Positions 62,443-64,000 of a stretch of 64,000 nt of DNA are shown here, piece after piece (within the stretch, counting starts at the first letter, position 1; every line of letters starts with the position of its first letter). The notes under the pieces were generated by a model that was given only the letters and a program-made list of their open reading frames with translations, had not been told where the DNA came from and did no database searches. This stretch comes from Hydractinia symbiolongicarpus (Eukaryota > Cnidaria > Hydrozoa > Anthoathecata > Hydractiniidae), in the NCBI RefSeq assembly GCF_029227915.1, contig NC_079886.1, positions 20,186,501 to 20,250,500 on the forward strand. Direction: 5' to 3'. The translations under genes and the position numbers were made by a program.

Positions 62443-63260
62443 TCAATGTTTTTCACTTTTACGTTTTCTATAACCCTTTTCACTCTGATGCAAAAGTCTT
62501 TCATTTGCCATGTTTATATGTATTGCATCATTCTGTTGATTTTCTTTCACAGTATGAAAAACATTCTCAATAGGGTTAACATGAGGGTTTCTGGGTGGTA
62601 TTTCTTGTAGAACTACCTCCTTTTGAGCAAATGCAGAACGAGCAGCTTTGCTATTTTGTGATGGATCGCCATCTTGCAAAAATACTTTGGAAGCCTTTCC
62701 TGAACTGTGAAGCATTCTCTGTTGAGAATGAAATACGGATGTGCTATGATAAATATTCACTTATATGTATACACACCATCCGGATGAACCTGAGTTTATC
62801 ACTAACATATTGCCGGACGTAGTGTAGTGGGTTCGTCTGCGGCTCCCAGTTCTGGGGACCGCGGATCGATTCCCGCTCACTGCTTGGCAGTATCTCAGTG
62901 ATGAACAAAGTAGTTCCTCTTCAATATCACACAAATAAAGTTTGCCATCCGTCCGCCATAACCAGCTTTTGACCCTTTACTTGTATACAATAGACCTTTA
63001 CATCGTTTTCAAAACTTTTGATCTTGGTGCTCTTGCCTGATCGATTGGGTTTGTTTTATAGACTAAATCCGTACCATCCAAGTAAAATGCAATTCCATTT
63101 GTCCAGTAATCTTCCAACTTTTACCTCAAAATTTGCCGTTCAAAATGAACCCTGTGCTTTTCATCTTTGCTGCTAAGAAGCCCCTTTTTTCTTGCTTGCA
63201 AATGTCTAAATCCATGATCGTCCATGCCACTCACAACAGTACGGTATGATACATGGGAAC
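62443..63260 (-). pseudogene. Tc1/mariner transposase remnant, interrupted by a SINE
   Basis: From the N-terminal side on minus: VSYRTVVSGMDDHGFRHLQA, GLLSSKDEKHRVHFERQILR, YWTNGIAFYLDGTDLVYKTN (first Asp), GYGGRMANFICVI; the SINE sequence; then KVFLQDGDPSQNSKAARSAF (second Asp) and PRNPHVNPIENVFHTVKENQ (Glu). The Asp-Glu spacing is again 34. It is clearly related to the Tc1 gene at 4.7-5.8 kb (similar KTNP, GGRMA, LQD, NPIEN blocks) but diverged. Frame breaks and the insertion make it inactive. Its start abuts retrotransposon copy D near 63,289. Confidence 0.7.
62813..62940 (+). mobile_element. tRNA-derived SINE with pol III A and B boxes
   Basis: TAGTGTAGTGGG (62,820-62,831) fits the A box and GATCGATTC (62,864-62,872) the B box, 32 nt apart. 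The surrounding GCCGGACG ... CCCGCTCAC stretch can fold as a degenerate tRNA head. It sits inside a Tc1 transposase remnant. The body after the B box is short and its exact ends are unclear. Confidence 0.6.
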
Positions 63261-63288
63261 AGCCACTTTCCATATGTACACGCGTGTT

Positions 63289-64000
63289 GTCTTCGTGTTT
63301 GAAAGGACTGGGATTGGATCGCAGAAAAACTTTTCATGCTGCTCGTCAACTTGGTGACATGTGCATGAAAGCTTCTTTCTGTATTTAGGTCGCTAGAAAT
63401 ACAAAGGTATGGAATGAACACAGCCACATCCCTATTTCAACAAACTATTCCATACCCACTCCTCTAATGCCAAAGGCCAAACAACCAACAGTCAGCAAGT
63501 CAAATACACCTGTTAAAGCAGGCCCAGACCCATCTACCCACAGCAAAGTAATTCACCCAGGATTAATAAATAAAGGAAACACCTGTTACGCCAATTCCAT
63601 CCTGCAAGCATTAACTGCAATCCCATCATTTTGGTTCCATTGTCCATTAGAATGTTCTCTTATTTCTCCTGTATTGAAGTCTGTTATGCTGAGTATGTCC
63701 ATGCTGTCCCAGTCTTCCGCAGCTGTTGACCCTTCCGCCTTCTTAAGAGCCTTGCAGCGTGAGATATGCAGCATTAGGAAGACCCCATTCAACATTAATA
63801 CCCAGAAATACTGCTTCAAGTCTTGCGTGAATTAACAGGCCCTTCAGTTATCGCAAATAATATCATCACCAACATTATAATCACTACGACGTCATTTAAT
63901 GCATGCTTCTTATCAACTAGCAGAGAGGAAGGTATGCCTATTGTGCCACTCCCTATCAAACAGCGTTACAGGTTCAATTAATTGTTTTTTGCAGCCCGAA
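63289..64000 (+). mobile_element. USP-bearing retrotransposon, copy D (5'-truncated, runs off window)
   Basis: Begins in the last part of the endonuclease (GLDRRKTFHAARQLGDMCMK) and continues in the same frame, through one TAG, into VARNTKVWNEHSHIP, the linker PKAKQPTVSKSNTPV and the USP start HPGLINKGNTCYANSILQAL (Cys codon 63,584-63,586). A one-base loss near 63,810 shifts the frame; after it QEILLQVLREL and TSFNACFLSTSREEGM continue the USP. Here endonuclease and USP are in one frame, so the fused state seems ancestral. Confidence 0.75.

Overview
This window reads as eukaryotic, AT-rich, intron-bearing DNA from an invertebrate animal. I think a cnidarian is most likely. The evidence is GT-AG exons, a tRNA-type SINE, and a transposon mix (Tigger/pogo, Tc1, THAP-DDE4 with SWIM-YqaJ, Helentron, APE-type LINE, R2-grade retrotransposon) that I associate with cnidarian genomes. 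The organism call is inference. The window is mostly nested and decayed mobile elements with a few spliced genes between them.

Left part (1-23,300). The window opens with the 3' end of a retrotransposon copy whose protein ends in a ubiquitin-specific protease (USP) domain. Next is an intact, intronless 428-codon gene for a Rep-like protein (HUH nuclease plus SF3 helicase, 1514-2800), followed at once by seven 24-bp palindromes on a ~66-bp period. A Tigger/pogo element (3308-4612) and a near-intact Tc1 transposase (4656-5771, minus) follow. Repeat blocks X and Y flank this whole region in permuted order. From 6 to 9.5 kb there are tandem motifs and a broken SWIM/YqaJ gene. From 9.6 to 16.2 kb lie two broken copies of a non-LTR retrotransposon with the order reverse transcriptase, CCHC zinc knuckle, restriction-like endonuclease, USP. 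From 16.7 to 22.5 kb there are remnants of Harbinger, SWIM-YqaJ and another transposase family.

Middle (23,300-41,800). A partly recognisable plus-strand gene (23.8-25.4 kb), a ~104-bp satellite (28 kb), an HMGXB3/CxC-like mobile-element protein on minus (28.9-30.9 kb), an unrecognised multi-exon minus gene (31.7-34.4 kb), a TA-flanked MITE (36.3 kb), and a small three-exon gene with an internal exon duplication and an RGG tail (37,625-38,174, minus). A 144-bp hairpin-bearing satellite (41.2-41.7 kb) borders the next element.

Right part (41,800-64,000). A decayed Helentron on minus (41.85-48.4 kb) has a 2A-like skipping motif, an OTU protease, a Helitron HUH Rep domain and a Pif1-type helicase. 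A THAP-DDE4 transposon (50,473-57,778; 78-bp TIRs, AT target duplication) carries a convergent SWIM-YqaJ-PHD gene and is split by a nearly intact APE-RT LINE (CDS 52,298-55,393, minus) inserted between its catalytic aspartates. From 58 to 64 kb come a MULE-like remnant, a second, broken Rep copy followed by an iterated-motif block, a Tc1 remnant broken by a SINE, and a fourth copy of the USP retrotransposon running off the end.

Main leads: (1) a USP deubiquitinase fused behind the endonuclease of an R2-grade retrotransposon, seen in four copies; (2) a Rep-SF3 gene with an adjacent palindrome array, echoed by a second Rep locus with its own repeat block; (3) 2A-like motifs at the N-terminus of two unrelated elements, one of them a Helentron. 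All domain calls come from reading motifs by eye; no database search was run.
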